Program-made: the position numbers and the translations under genes
In this document: positions 18,326-30,155 of the stretch, in pieces
How the letters are laid out: every line of letters starts with the position of its first letter
How positions within the stretch are numbered: the first letter of the stretch is position 1
The notes under the pieces: model-generated
Seen by the model: only the letters and a program-made list of their open reading frames with translations
The model's database searches: none
Told to the model about the DNA's origin: nothing
Source of the DNA: Chara braunii
Lineage: Eukaryota > Streptophyta > Charophyceae > Charales > Characeae
Assembly: GCA_003427395.1 (NCBI GenBank)
Contig: BFEA01000186.1
Coordinates: 1,815,036-1,862,535, forward strand
DNA: 47,500 nt
Reading direction: 5' to 3'

Positions 18326-19704
18326 GATAGATAAATGATAAATAAATAAAAATAAATAAACAACAAATTGATAAATATTTTTTTGTATATGATAAATAAT
18401 AAATAAATATATACATTAATTTGCTTGATCGACTGATTGACTAATTTGATTAAATAAATAGGTAAATACGCAAATAAATATTCAGATTGATAGATAAAAA
18501 TAAATAAATAAACACAAACATACCTATATTGATGCATTTCATATATAATGCATATTGAGAATTAACCTGATGGGCATAGATTGACAAAAAAAAAATTAAT
18601 AAATACATTAAAAAATAAAATATATATAAAAATATAAATAAAATATTTTATAAAAATTTAAACATCTACATTCTCTTCATTTTCGAGTCAGTCGTTACAG
18701 GGCGTACGAAGGCATTCACGTTCATTGAATTGCTTTCTTTTTCGCATACAATTCACCGACTTCTCATGGTTTTACCATGATTCTTTCTTTGTATAATAAA
18801 AACTAAGTATTCCATCATTATGAGTTTGTTTTTCTATACACGCTCGCATACTTATAAAGTGAAAAACGTGAATGTAAAATACGTTGAAGAGTACAATTTT
18901 GAAATAAATAAAATATGGATGAACAAATAGATAGATGAATAAATATATTAATAAACATATACTAGATGTATATATATAAAAATATATATACAAAATACAT
19001 AACATAATTCATAAAAATATCAACAAAAAACCTAGGCTACCTGCTGAGCCGCCCGAGTTCCGGGTGGCCAACCCATGCAAAGACTATGGAAGGTCCCAAC
19101 ATTAAAAAAAAAAAAAAAAAAAATCCTAAAACTAAAAAAACAACTATGTTATGAAAAAAAAAAAACTGAGCAATTTTTGCCTCAAGATCACATCAAATTT
19201 CGTCCACACATTTAAAATAAAAATAAAAATTAAAAAATAATTATTTTATTTTTACTTTTATATTTATCTTTGGCCCGACCGAGCAAGTAACATCGGGCCA
19301 CTCTGGTAGCCTAGCAAAAAACTAAAAAACTAAATATAAAAAAATAGTGGACATCAACCCTATTGAACATTATTTACGTGATCCACAGTACTACCACGGG
19401 ACAACATCGGATTCCAAGTATTCACTTTCGTTATAATGACAACGTCGATCTTGGGGGATAAACGAAATAAAAATGAAAGACCGCCAGATGAAAAAAAGAG
19501 AAGGGTCTAAGAAAGTAGAGGCCGAACGTGAGAAAAGGTAAAAATGAAAGTCAAAGGAATAAGATGGATACATGAGAAGGTGAAAAAAAGATTGAGAAAG
19601 GATATGATTGAACATAATGAAAAAATATGATTGATAGATAAAAAAGATAAATAAATGCATAGAGATATACATACATACATGCATATGAAACAAGTGGCGC
19701 CTAC
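18326..19704. other. AT-rich, A-run and AAATA-rich intergenic DNA
   Basis: This is dominated by imperfect ATAAATAAATA and poly(A) runs. A GC island at 19273-19299 contains the inverted repeat GGCCCGA / TCGGGCC. Minus-strand frames of up to 104 codons are Tyr/Ile/Phe-rich products of this simple sequence. No gene. Confidence 0.7.
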
Positions 19705-20130
19705 GATCACGTATATGAAATCAAACAGATTCTCAAACTGCAGCAAACGCTCCTTTGTATAATTTATTTGATTGTTTTTCATGATATCGCACCTCCTGCG
19801 TTTTTTCATCTTTGAACTCAAATAGAATTTTTTATCGAACCTCTTACTATCACGTTTATGAAATCAAACACATTCTCCAACTACAACAAACACTTCTTTG
19901 TATAATTTATTTGATTGTTTTTCATGATATCGCACCTCCTGCGTTTTTTCATCTTTGAACTCAAATAGAATTTTTTATCGAACCTCTTACTATCACGTTT
20001 ATGAAATCAAACACATTCTCCAACTACAACAAACACTTCTTTGTATAATTTATTTGATTTTTTTCTATGCTATCCCACCATCTGTTGCTTTTTCATCTCT
20101 GAGCTCAAATAAAAGTTTCCATTGGTGTTA
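19705..20130 (+). repeat. three tandem copies of a 143-bp unit
   Basis: ATCACGT.TATGAAATCAAAC begins units at about 19705, 19848 and 19991, an exact 143-bp period. Units 1 and 2 share TTTCATGATATCGCACCTCC and TTTGAACTCAAATAGAATTT. Unit 3 has diverged in its second half. Confidence 0.95.
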
Positions 20131-21161
20131 CTTTCTTTAATCGTGCTATAGTGTAATATCCAATTTCAAAACCGGGAAATTTCGCTAACCCGCCTTGATA
20201 GTCAACAGACAAAGGGGTAGGCTAGCCAAACTATATATACATTGGATAGGAACAAAATTCTCTAATAAGCCCCACTTACTTGGAGACCTTGGATTTATTT
20301 GAACGTTCAAATCGATTACTAACGCAACGACGGCTACATTTGTCCAACCAGTAGTGTGAACCGCCAATCGATGTCATATAACCTCGTTAGGCAATCACTC
20401 TTTTGCTCAAATTCCACCACAAGTACCTACCGGTTGGGCCGATCGTTAACACGGTAGCCGAATCGGGCGACCATTAACAAGGTAGCCGAATCGGCCTACC
20501 CCCTCCAAATTCATTCAACCTAAGGGGTACCAAAAATGCAATATGTACTGGTGGTTTAAAGCAACGCACCAGGACCAACCTTTTTTGAGTTCCATTTGCT
20601 TTCTCCGCAGTTACATCATACCCTAGCCATACCAAATGAAGTCCGTTGGATCATGAAATATCACAAGATGAGAAGTTATACTCGCGAGGTAAATTGGATG
20701 TTTTCATCCTTACACCACCATTACTCCAAGGCATGTTTCTTCAGGGATTGCAACAGCCGGCACCCCCAAACCAAAACAAACAGGTACATTCCTCCTTTCT
20801 TGCCACAAGTTGAGAACCATTACTTACGAGGTAAATTGGATGTTTTCATCCTTGCACCACTAGTACTCCAATGCATGTTTCTCCAGGGATAGCAACATCC
20901 TGCGCGGTCAAACCAAAATAAACACGTGCATTCCTCCCAGCGGAAAGGAGGAACCATTCATTTCACTTCCACCGCCAAACCCTCTTTCATTTTTTTCTCT
21001 CTTAATAACGGCTTTTTGAACTTCCCCAAAAATTTGGTTTCAATTTCTTGTGTATAACCTATTTATATCTGATAGAATTAACTATATTTTATGCTTCTAT
21101 TTGGCAAATTTCTCAAGACTGAAGGTAGCAGGTTCTAATCCTATAGGACGCTGAATTCTTA
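20131..21161. repeat. intergenic DNA with a 150-bp-spaced duplication
   Basis: GAGGTAAATTGGATGTTTTC and the following about 60 bases occur at about 20685-20760 and again at 20827-20895. The word GGTAGCCGAATCGG is doubled at 20452-20495. A single copy of ATGTACTGGTGGTTTAAAGC at 20543 also occurs near 24325. No gene. Confidence 0.6.
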
Positions 21162-21248
21162 CAAAGAGTGGCCGAGTGGTTAAAAGCGACAAAGTGTAAA
21201 TCTGTCGAGGGTTACATTTCTTCGTAGGTTTCAATCCTGCCTCTTCCA
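21162..21248 (+). tRNA. trnY: tRNA-Tyr(GUA)-like, plant-mitochondrial type, degenerate
   Basis: The 87-nt sequence has GAGTGGCCGAGTGGTTAAAA (D arm), a TGTAAAT anticodon loop with anticodon GTA (Tyr), a long variable arm and the T arm GTAGG-TTTCAAT-CCTGC. The 3' acceptor strand CTCTTCC has discriminator A. The pattern closely follows plant mitochondrial trnY as I recall it. It looks dead: the two outer acceptor pairs are lost, one anticodon-stem pair is mismatched and the T loop reads TTTCAAT, not TTCGAAT. A nuclear copy of organelle DNA is the simplest explanation. Confidence 0.7.
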
Positions 21249-21780
21249 CTTCATGGCCTTCATACATTCATATATTACATGTCATATAAATTGATGCGCA
21301 CAAAAATTACCACGATATGCGCACTACGCAAAATAGGTATTTTTTTCATCACTCTACTACTGCAAAGTTGGCGGGCTTATCATGAAGTGGCAGCATGCAT
21401 GCCACCAATTCAATAAAAATGGCTGGGAATGATATTGTTAGGTTAAGATCCCTCAACCATTGCCTTCTGTTCTTTTTTCCTCTTGTATTGCCTCTGCGAA
21501 CCCTCTCTATCTGGCCAACATTGGGAATAACCATCGTCAATCATCCTCTTTGATGTAGCTGCAAAGCACCACTTCTGTGCTATCTCCAAGGGCACCCGCT
21601 GCACACTCTCCATCCCACCAAGAGTCCATTTGAAGGTGACCTAATTTTCTAGCGGCTTCAGTTACAAGTGCAAAGTCAATAGTTCAAATCTACTTCGGCA
21701 GCCTCTGCCCGCGAGTCGCTTGTAAGAGTGTTTACTTTTCCTTCGGCCTCTTTCTCACTGTAATAAAATTGTAGAATATC
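21249..21780. other. unannotated stretch
   Basis: No coding sense recognised. It may belong to the same organelle-derived insertion as the tRNA-like sequences on either side, but I recognise no mitochondrial gene here. Confidence 0.4.
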
Positions 21781-21850
21781 CTATCAAACAAGGGGTATAA
21801 GATATCACTTTCTCATGGTGCAGATACGGGTTAAAATCCCGTACAGGGTA
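21781..21850 (+). tRNA. possible degenerate tRNA-Glu-like sequence
   Basis: GGGGTATAAGATATCACTTT, then TTCTCATG, then ATACGGGTTAAAATCCCGTA loosely follow the D arm, anticodon region and T arm of plant organelle trnE. The T stem pairs well around a GTTAAAAT loop; the acceptor arm is not convincing. The call leans on proximity to the tRNA-Tyr-like copy. Confidence 0.3.
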
Positions 21851-22845
21851 TATATGATACCATATCTACCCTATAATACCACCGGTGCCTACCACATTTT
21901 TCATAACCCCCGCCCAAGTCGAATGAATATGGACCGGAGGGGCAAGACCGATTTGGCTACCACGTTAACGCTCGTACCAACTGGTAGGTCCTGGTGATTT
22001 TGAAGGGCCAGGTCTGCAAGGCAGGTCACTCACCCTAGGAATTTGCGTTTGTTGTTCCGGACAAAACAATGGTGCAAAGATTGCTAAGACTGCATGCGGA
22101 AAATATGGTCAAGCATCCGCATCCACTTGGGAGTGAAGTGCAGAACAGACCTGTAAGGTCAATTTGGAACCTATTTACAAAACACATTCCACAGCTACAA
22201 TAAAAGACGGAATTTTTTTAAAATACCATCTGCAGTAGCCTGGAATAGACACCCTTGTAAAGAGATTGAGTTTGCATCCAGTTGGCAGTGGAGCAGTGCA
22301 GCGATACAAGCCATTGGAAGCAATGTGGTGGCACGAAAAAATCCAGTCGACAAAGCTAAACGCTTCGAAAACTGGACCAATTGTCAGTTTTTCTGATGTC
22401 CTCTTCTTGGGGGGGTTTCTCCAGGCTGTCACAGCTCGTATGATATCATCGCCTTTGTACCTCAAATTAAATTCATGTCACAAATTTGTTTTGTGCGCTT
22501 CTGAAGTTTTATTCCTTACAAAATGCACAGCTGAACAAATTTGATCACCTCTCAAATGGCCCCTGTGATGTTCATTTTTTCTTGCAGCAAATACCGAGCA
22601 GGGCAAAAATCTAAAATGCCCAGGCCCGGGAGAGGTTCGCAGGGAAAGTGTACCACAATCATTCAACCTCACGGTGGCACTGTGGATTTCAGGGGCGGGA
22701 AGATACAGCTTTTCGTCTGTCAACATAGGTCCGGATGGAGCTGTCTTTTAATACAGTTTATCAAGGGACATATCCCACACTCGCGAGTAAGAAGTGTCGT
22801 TTCACCGGATCCCACATGTTTCCGCGGACGTAAGGGCCGTGTCCA

Positions 22846-22848
<3 letters not shown>
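21851..22848. other. unannotated stretch
   Basis: Overlapping frames of 60-113 codons on both strands have no recognisable domain. No repeat is evident. Confidence 0.5.

Positions 22849-22880
<32 letters not shown>
22849..22880. repeat. poly(T) run
   Basis: An uninterrupted T run of about 32 nt. It could be the poly(A) tail of a minus-strand retroposon, but I find no matching body. Confidence 0.9.
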
Positions 22881-22883
<3 letters not shown>

Positions 22884-22978
22884 CCCAGGGTGTTGTAGAG
22901 GTCGGTTTCTGGACCCACGACAGGTACCTATCTACAATCAGCAACTAATTTATGGGACCCAGACCATCCCATCTTGGA

Positions 22979-23140
22979 GGATCCCCCTCAGACAGCCCCT
23001 ACTGCAGGTTCCCCAACCATTTCCTCCACCAGAGTCTGTCCACTGACACCCCTCCTACCGGGATCCCTTAAGACAATCCCCTACTGTAGGTTCCCCACCG
23101 ATATCCTCCAGCAGAGCTTGTCCCAAGCAAACCCTCCCCC
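22979..23140 (+). repeat. ~82-bp tandem duplication
   Basis: GATCCCCCTCAGACAGCCCC..CTACTGCAGGTTCCCC at 22980 is repeated as GATCCCTTAAGACAATCCCC..CTACTGTAGGTTCCCC at 23061, followed in each by TCCTCCA.CAGAG.{1,2}TGTCC. Confidence 0.75.
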
Positions 23141-23421
23141 CAAACGGGACCCCATCCCACCTAAGGTCCTTGCCCCCCCCAAAGCAGAGCCTAAGGTAAC
23201 CAACACACATGAGCAGCCTAACCACAAACCCGTACCTGCATCCTCATTAGACTGCTAACGGTATCAGGCAAACCCCTCATAGGCCAGGACCCAACATACA
23301 ACACCATGGACAACCCTTTGGGTGGTGCGCAGGCAGTGTCTGTAATAGCTTACCATGCGTCAGCCCAAGGGGTGTGTGTCCAGCCGTGCGTCATTCTAAC
23401 GCCCCGCCGGTGTCCATGTGT

Positions 23422-23502
23422 GAGGCTGCGGATTTGAACCCGCAACCTCATACCACAATACGCATTTCCAACCGGTGCTCTAGCCAGTGAGCTACTTCCA
23501 TC
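23422..23502 (-). ncRNA. tRNA-like sequence with A and B boxes
   Basis: The minus strand reads GTAGCTCACTGGCTAGAGC (A box / D arm, plus 23477-23495) and TGCGGGTTCAAATCCGCA (T arm with B box, 23427-23444). The T stem pairs fully. The anticodon region is longer than in a tRNA and I cannot assign an anticodon, so this is a tRNA pseudogene or a SINE head. Confidence 0.6.
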
Positions 23503-23897
23503 TTTTCAACCGACGAGTGGAAACGATATACGACGTGGCAGGTAGGGAATGACGGATGCGGAAGAAATTTGGAGAAAAGCACAAGAGTGCTCGACCCGGT
23601 CCCTGTTCCAGGAAAGAGAGCATTTTTCTATGTTTTCTTTTCTTGTCCGTGTGCCGGACCTAGTTCGCCCGTCCTGTGGAGTCTGTGCGACACAGCAGAT
23701 CCTGCTCGACATGCTTGGCGCTTCACAGGCCCAACACACGGTCCTTCACAGGTCCATGAAGTGGTCCCCACGAAGGCATGCCCAGCGGAACCAGGCACAA
23801 ACATAGGCAAAGCTCCACCAACGCCGGGGCTTTGGAGTCCCTGTTTTCTTTTACGGCCCGAACCGCCCGCCTCACCCCTTAGCCAGGCCTATTGGCT

Positions 23898-24479
23898 CCA
23901 GTACTTGGCCCAGCTGTCAGTTGTGGGAAAAAAGATAGAGTGGAAACGTTTGTAAATTTGGGTGCTTGTGGAAAAAAATAGTAGAAACGTTTCTAGTCGG
24001 ATAAATTTGGGTGCTCCTGTTGTGGCCCTTACGTTTCCTAAAATCGTGGCTTGTTAAAGGGCAGGACTTTTGGAAATACCGGTGGCAGGAAACTGACCTA
24101 TGTCCATGTAGGATCTTCAGAGACTGTACGGTAAACCACCAGTACTTGGCGCAGCTATGGATGCCGGGCCGGGATACCCCCTGCGCGGCAAGTTTTGTTG
24201 AGCTGTGGGGGCACCGTGTTGTTTTGAATTTGGCTGGCGCTTCCAACCATTGCGGTTCGGTGCCACGAAGCCCGCAACTACCGCTGCGTTAACGGGAATC
24301 GCCCGCGGCCGATAGCTGGGCCGAGTACTGGTGGTTTAAAGCACCAGTACAGCACATATCGGCCCGAGGCTGTCAGCAGGAAACCCGCACCACTTTGGAG
24401 GCCGTGCGGCGCCTCGGAGTTTTGCTTGTGGCAACAAAAACTTTCTGCAAGGCTGGGGCCATGTACTAGCGGTTTAAAC
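23898..24479. repeat. recurring CCAGTACTTGGCCCAGC motif in both orientations
   Basis: Plus-strand copies lie at 23898-23915 and 24130-24156 (GGTAAACCACCAGTACTTGG..). Minus-strand copies lie at 24314-24342 (AGCTGGGCCGAGTACTGGTG..) and 24451-24479. The pair 24130-24156 / 24314-24342 forms a near-perfect 26-bp inverted repeat with about 160 bp between. It may be the ends of a small element. No protein is encoded. Confidence 0.6.
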
Positions 24480-26219
24480 CCCCCACAGGAAAAAGGACGG
24501 AAAAACCGTCCCGCCAAAAAGGAGGGGCAAAGCAGTTTTGCGGGAACCCCACCGCAGTGGACCAAATGCCCTTGGGAAACCCTTTGGAAATCAGTTCAGC
24601 CAATCGTTGCCTCTCCGTCGGGACTCATTTGTTTTGTTCTTGTTTTCTTTGTTTTTCCTTTCTTTTTTTTTTTTTTTCCCGTTTCGGCACTCTTGATCGC
24701 TATTGGCTTCTGCTTCCCGCGAGACTCTTCTGAGCCTTTTCCAGGAACGACACGCTCTGCCCCCTACCCTCCAGAGTTGGCAACTTGGCACAAAATTGCC
24801 GCGAGGAATCCTCCCGTGACCGTGAGACTTTTCCAGGCTGCGGACTATGTGAAAACACAAAACTACAAAACTACAAAACTACGTGTACGGTGTATGTTTT
24901 TCCAAGCCACAATCTTCGGTCTGTGGGGTCCCGGAAAACGGTTCGCGGGAGAAATTTCCATTTTTCCATTGCCATCTGCTGCTGCAGGCTGTGCGGTCCT
25001 GGAAACGGTTGTGCGACAAAGTTTTCCTTTCCGCGGTCCTGTGGGGTCCAACCCAAAATTGATAAGACACACAAGTTGCAGATGTCAGATCTCTGAATCG
25101 CATGTCTACAGCACCACTTCCATATCTTTCTCCTCCATTCTCTCAAGCCACAGCTCCTGCACTGTACTGTACTGACGGATACCTGTCTGACGATGGCCGT
25201 GGCACAGACTCACGTATCACTGTTGTGGAGAGACAACAATACAGCCCAGTGGCAGTTCAACATCACACAATCTACCTAAAAAAAAATCAGCCTCTGACAA
25301 TGCACTCATCGCGAGGAGGGCAGTATACACGAACAAAAGACTCCTTGCCCACAGGCGATCATGAGGAGGAACCATCGATGACGACAGGGTGGAGAGGACA
25401 AAGATAACAAGTAGAACAAAAATGATTTTTTGTCCCATTTTGCACTCTCGTTCTTAACTTTGCATCTGTGTTTAGTTCATTATCATTTTTGTGAACTTCG
25501 TAGCGGATATATCCTCCATCTGCATGCCGGACTTGAATGGAGTAGGGCCAAGCACATTCTCACACAAGTTCCTCGATGAATCGGGACTACCCTTCGACGA
25601 CGGATGAATCAGACAGAAGCAGATGCATCCGGGAAAGTCCTGATGAGAGATCGCCGTAATAGAGCCTCATTACACTCACCACTTCACCAAATGCACAAAA
25701 GACAAAATTCATATCGATGTCGCTTTCCACGTTCTAGCGGAAAATTCACTCTTCTTTTGCGCATCTGGTGACAGGTGCAGCAACGCCTTGAGATTCTGCG
25801 AAGTAGTTCAGTGACAGGGGACAACTCCGTTTTCATCCCTGCTTACTGATCTAGGTAATCATGAAACTACTGCGCGGTACTTTCAGAAAATCCGGCCATA
25901 ACTACGTCCAGATACGTCCAGTAAGTTCCCAGCCATAATTACGGCCAGATACATCCAGGAAGGTCCCCACATGGCATGCCTTCCACAGTCACGTGGCCAA
26001 CAGATAATCTCGCAGAGCCACAGCACAGAGCAATCCCGCATTTTTTTCTCAGTAAAAGGCGAAAGAACGAGCCGGGTACGCACCCACAGTTCTTTTACAT
26101 CAGGCAGCATTACGGGGCAGAACGACCGGAAACGACCTGTCGTTTTTGGTTTTCCTTCTTGATTCAAGATCTTGACCATTTCTCGATTAACCCGGGTGGG
26201 GGTGCTTTTCAATTAAAAA
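24480..26219. other. unannotated stretch with small tandem repeats
   Basis: No gene. Minor repeats are CAAAACTA x3 at about 24857-24882 and CCATAA.TAC..CCAGATAC.TCCAG twice at 25893-25960. A 249-codon plus frame (24426-25175) has no domain and composition no different from its surroundings. Confidence 0.5.
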
Positions 26220-26467
26220 AAATAATTAAAAAAATGCATGTCAACCTTGCACAGGGGACAGGGGTCTATGACCGACATGGGTGTGAGCGAGAGCGTGAGT
26301 GGTTTGTGTGTGGCGTGTGGGGGGGAGGTTTGGCCATAGGCACTGCCGCTACTCGATGGGGGGTGGGTAAGTAGACGGGAGGCGCAGCTACTGGCAAATT
26401 GCTCGGCGGCGTAATATGAGACACTGTTTTTCTTATTAAAAAAAGGGAAAAAAAAAAAAAAAAAAAA
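26220..26467 (+). mobile_element. SINE-like repeat, copy C
   Basis: This shares GGGGTCTATGACCGACATGG, GAGCGTGAGTGGTTTGTGTG, TACTCGATGGGGGGTGGG and GCAGCTACTGGCAAATTGCT with copies A and B, and ends in a poly(A) of about 20 nt (26447-26467). Copy D begins 27 bp later. Confidence 0.65.
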
Positions 26468-26493
26468 CGGGGCTCCACCTACAAACCTTTTCA

Positions 26494-26915
26494 GGGCCAA
26501 CTCAGTCCGTAAGGCTCGCAAGTGGCATTCAGGAGGTCGAGGGTTAAATCGCCATTGGCCTCATGTACCTCCCGGAGCATGCTTGGCGCCCGCCACCTAG
26601 AGTTACCACTGGATCCCCCGATCGGCATAGAGAAGCGTCTGCTGGTGTTCGTAGAGGGGGAAGGGGAAGAGGGGGGGGCGGGGGGGGGGACCACCACCTG
26701 AGGGGAGGCACAGAGATTGGTCCTGTTGGCATGGTCCCTGATATGCTACCGGCTGTCTCCTTCCCCTAGCCGGTACCGCCCACCTGCAGGTGGGGACCAG
26801 CACCCGCATGTTATCTCGTGAACACGGTCCTGGCTGCTACGGGGTTTGGTGAGGTGACATTGAGAGAAGGATATAGCTTTTGAAAAAGAAAAAGAAAGAA
26901 AAAAAAAAGAAAACA
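26494..26915 (+). mobile_element. SINE-like repeat, copy D, with tRNA-like head
   Basis: The head 26494-26561 has a 7-bp acceptor-like helix GGGCCAA/TTGGCCT, an A-box-like ACTCAGTCCGTAAGG and a B-box-like GAGGGTTAAATC. It shares GCAAGTGGCATTCAGGA with copy B. The 3' end GAGAGAAGGATATAGCTTTT followed by an A/G-rich tail matches the ends of copies A and B. The middle differs from the other copies and has a long G run (about 26670-26690). The tRNA-derived head implies transcription by RNA polymerase III; that is inferred. Confidence 0.6.
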
Positions 26916-28899
26916 AAGTGGCGCTCTTCATTTCGAATCGCGCCAGGATGGTGGTATGATGCATTGTACCGTTTTCGAGGGAGTACTTCGCAAAAGAAGC
27001 CACGTCAGTCCCAAGTTGAGAAAAAGTGAAACGTGCGGCCTAACAAAGGGGAGACCAGGAGAACTGAATTGATAGTAGAAACCCAAAAGGGAAATTTCTC
27101 AATTTCGGCAGTGGAGCCCCCAAGACTTCGACGAAACTCACGACCCTTCAAACAAAACAAAACCAAAAAAAAAAAATAACGAGCGTAATAATCTTTTACC
27201 GTAAAATCTGTGCGCCACATAACCGAGCAAATGGAGTCGCAAAAAAACAAAAAAACAAAATCAACAGTCGAGAAGATATGCCTGAACCAGTCGCCCGAAT
27301 CGTCTCAGGTTCAAGCTTCCCCAGAAAAATCTGTCATCCACCTGCCAAAGGCAAGATCACCTGCCAAAATGAGCACACCTCAAAACCCCGACGGTAGCGC
27401 TGAAGAGGGAGGTAGAGGTTGGGTCCCACCTACCTCAATTATGCAATACACAGTCCGACGGCCTTGGGACATCGTCATGGGACCGTCTGCCCCAGGTTAT
27501 CCCCCCAAAAAAACACAATTATTTTCATTTCATTCATCTTAATTCGTGATCAGGTCCGCATTTCAGTTCTTCACGAGTGTAGCAACTGAGATTGCCCCGT
27601 TGATAAATTATCCCCAGTTACCCGGTAAACCGTAGGCAGAGAGAGAGAAGAGGACAACAAACGAAGGGCTGTGACAAACTGTTTCGTCGGAGTTTCACCG
27701 AGTATATATATCGTCAAATAGATAGATAGATAGATAGATAGGTATCCTCTTCCCATAAAGAATAGAAACACCACTGCCAGAGATGAAGAATCTTGTTTTT
27801 TTTTTTTTTTTTTTTTTTTTTTTGGGGGGGGGAAGATGAAGAATCTTCGAGTGCCCAGGGCAATGGCCTGGCTGGAGTAACATTGGAGGGTAAACTACCG
27901 TCTTCCCCGAACATAATGCAACCTGATAATGAATGTATACAAGTTGTATTTCCGGTCACGTACAGCCAATAGGAGGGTGCACTTCATTGTGTTCGGGGGA
28001 CGGCCGCAGTAATTGAGAGATGATAGGAGGTACGTAGTTTGACCTAAGGTTAATTTTTTGAAAGAGTTGAATAAAGAGGGACAGTGGACCCATTTCCCAC
28101 TACGAGAGGAAGCTGAGTAACGGCCCCAGCATTTCTCCTACCGGTCCGGCGAGGTCCCACTGGCAACAAGGATTAGATTGCACACCCGAATCCAGACGTA
28201 TCACCCGAATCCAGACGTATTCGTGGAAAGGTGCAGAAAGTCGATATTGAACTGGTTTTCTGCATCTCTGCTTACAACACGTCCAGATTCCGAAGCTGAA
28301 TCCAACCCTCTTCCAGAGCTGAATCTGATCCTCTTTGCTAATGAGACCTCGCCCCCGATTGCATTGTACGGTCCCCCACCCAGTTCCTATTGTTATGGAT
28401 TGAAATGCTAAATCGTCCCTTACACTCCTAAAAAAAAATAGCGGCCCAACGGCTTACCCAGGCCCAAGAAAAACAAACAAACAGGAGGTGCCACAGGTGG
28501 GGCGCCAGCTGTTTGGGAAGTTGAGAATTGTTTTTTTGGGTGCGCCTCGCGCAGTTCAGCGAAGGGTACTTGGGCGGGGCAGCACAGGACGCACGGCGTT
28601 TGGGAACTTGCCTTTTTTTTCCCTCCAGTGTGAGGCCGGGCGTGCATGCAGAAGATTGGTGGCTCCCGGTTCCCTGCTTCGCAGACACGACAATATCTAC
28701 ACGCACGCGGATACGACTATGGTGCACGCAGTCGTGGCTTTTCTGTGGAGTTGTATAGAGGGAACATGACGACACAAACAAACACCCACACAAGCATGCC
28801 CCGGTGTCCGGGTGACAGAACAAGGGAGATGACATATTGATGAGGCCGACCATGGGAAACGAGGAGGGAGGCGGGCAAAGGACAAGGAGATGTGCACAC
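26916..28899. other. intergenic DNA with microsatellites
   Basis: This contains (GATA)n at 27716-27741, a T run plus G run at 27797-27831, and a 20-bp tandem repeat CACCCGAATCCAGACGTAT at about 28181-28221. Overlapping frames are short and show no domain. No gene recognised. Confidence 0.6.
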
Positions 28900-29860
28900 A
28901 CAAACACATAATCCGTGATGGAGGGAAAAGGGAGGAGGGAGGGGAGGAGAGAGGTGAGGAGGGAGGGTGGCACGTTCTTTTGAGGGGACGAACATACTCA
29001 CACGGATGCGAGTGCACACATCAGCAATAGGGGGGGAGGGAGGAGGAGGGAGCAAAGAAGACGACGATGACAATGGAGGGAGGATGGTGGGTGGAGGTGG
29101 AGGGAGGAAGACCACGTGGAGGGAAAAGTAGGGAAGAGCGGTACATCTTTGCACGGGAGGCAACGGTGGCGGTGAGGAGGTCGGCCATGGTGGAGGAGCG
29201 AAGACGAGCATCGTGAAGGAGGGAGGAGGGTTTGAGAAGTAGGGACGAGTAGAGAGAACAAGAGATATAACGATGAAGGGAGGGCCGAAGGCTAAGATGA
29301 AGGTGCAGGAGATAGAGGATGGAGGCCGGAGGAGGGAGGAGTGCAACGGCCATGAATGCAGCCCGAGGGAGGAGGGCAACGAGCACAGAGGGAGAAGGGC
29401 GATGAGCTGGATGGAGGGAGTAGGGAGTAGTAGCGAGGACACGAACTATAACGATAAAGAGAGGAGGATAGAGGACAAAGGTGATGACGGAGGAGGATAA
29501 GATGGAGGCTAGAGGAGGGAGGTCAACGCCCACGGAGGGAGGAGGACAACGCACACGGATGCAGGAGGGCGACGGGGATGCATGGAGGGAGAAGGGCGAC
29601 GAGCTTGGATGGACGGAGGAGCATGACGAGCATGGATGGAGGGAGGGGGGCAACAAGCATGTATTGAGGGAGGGTGACGAGCATGGATCTAGGGAGCAAT
29701 GTGGCGAGTGTGGATGGAGGAAGAGGGTTGAGGACGAGCGCGGATGGAGAAGAGAGGCTCCTTTAGTGAAGTCCAAGAGAAACTACAAGAGCATGGACGG
29801 AGGAGAGAGGCTCGTTCAGTAAAGTCCAAAAGACAGACTACGAGACAGTCTGGCACAGTC
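28900..29860. repeat. GGA-rich minisatellite
   Basis: The plus strand is built from GGAGGGAGGAGGG blocks mixed with a unit around GGGCGACGAGCATGGATGGA (best seen 29540-29720, about 35-45 bp spacing). A related 60-bp pair GAGAGGCTC.TT.AGT.AAGTCCA lies at about 29752-29830. The long Pro/Ser/Leu-rich minus frames of 240-250 codons are by-products of this skew. Confidence 0.75.
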
Positions 29861-30087
29861 ATGCTTTTTTTTCCTTTCTGAAGTTGTGTACACCAAACAT
29901 GACAACACAAAGAGACGATGGAGTGATGATGGTAGGAGGACGCGGTGATGACACACGCGGGAATGATGGAGGGAAAAGAAGGGCACCAAAAGGATAGATG
30001 ATGGCAGTTCACGACCATGACGATGAACAGGATGGTGTTGATGATGACAATGACAATGATGATGTGGATGATCACGTTCGCAGGCAG

Positions 30088-30088
<1 letters not shown>

Positions 30089-30155
<67 letters not shown>
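30089..30155. repeat. (CA)23 followed by (GA)n
   Basis: A pure CA run covers 30089-30134 and passes directly into GA to about 30155. Confidence 0.98.

Noticed and set aside
28717-29776. 241- and 251-codon Pro/Leu/Ser-rich minus-strand frames
   Set aside because: They come from the GGA minisatellite, and the frames overlap each other in different phases.
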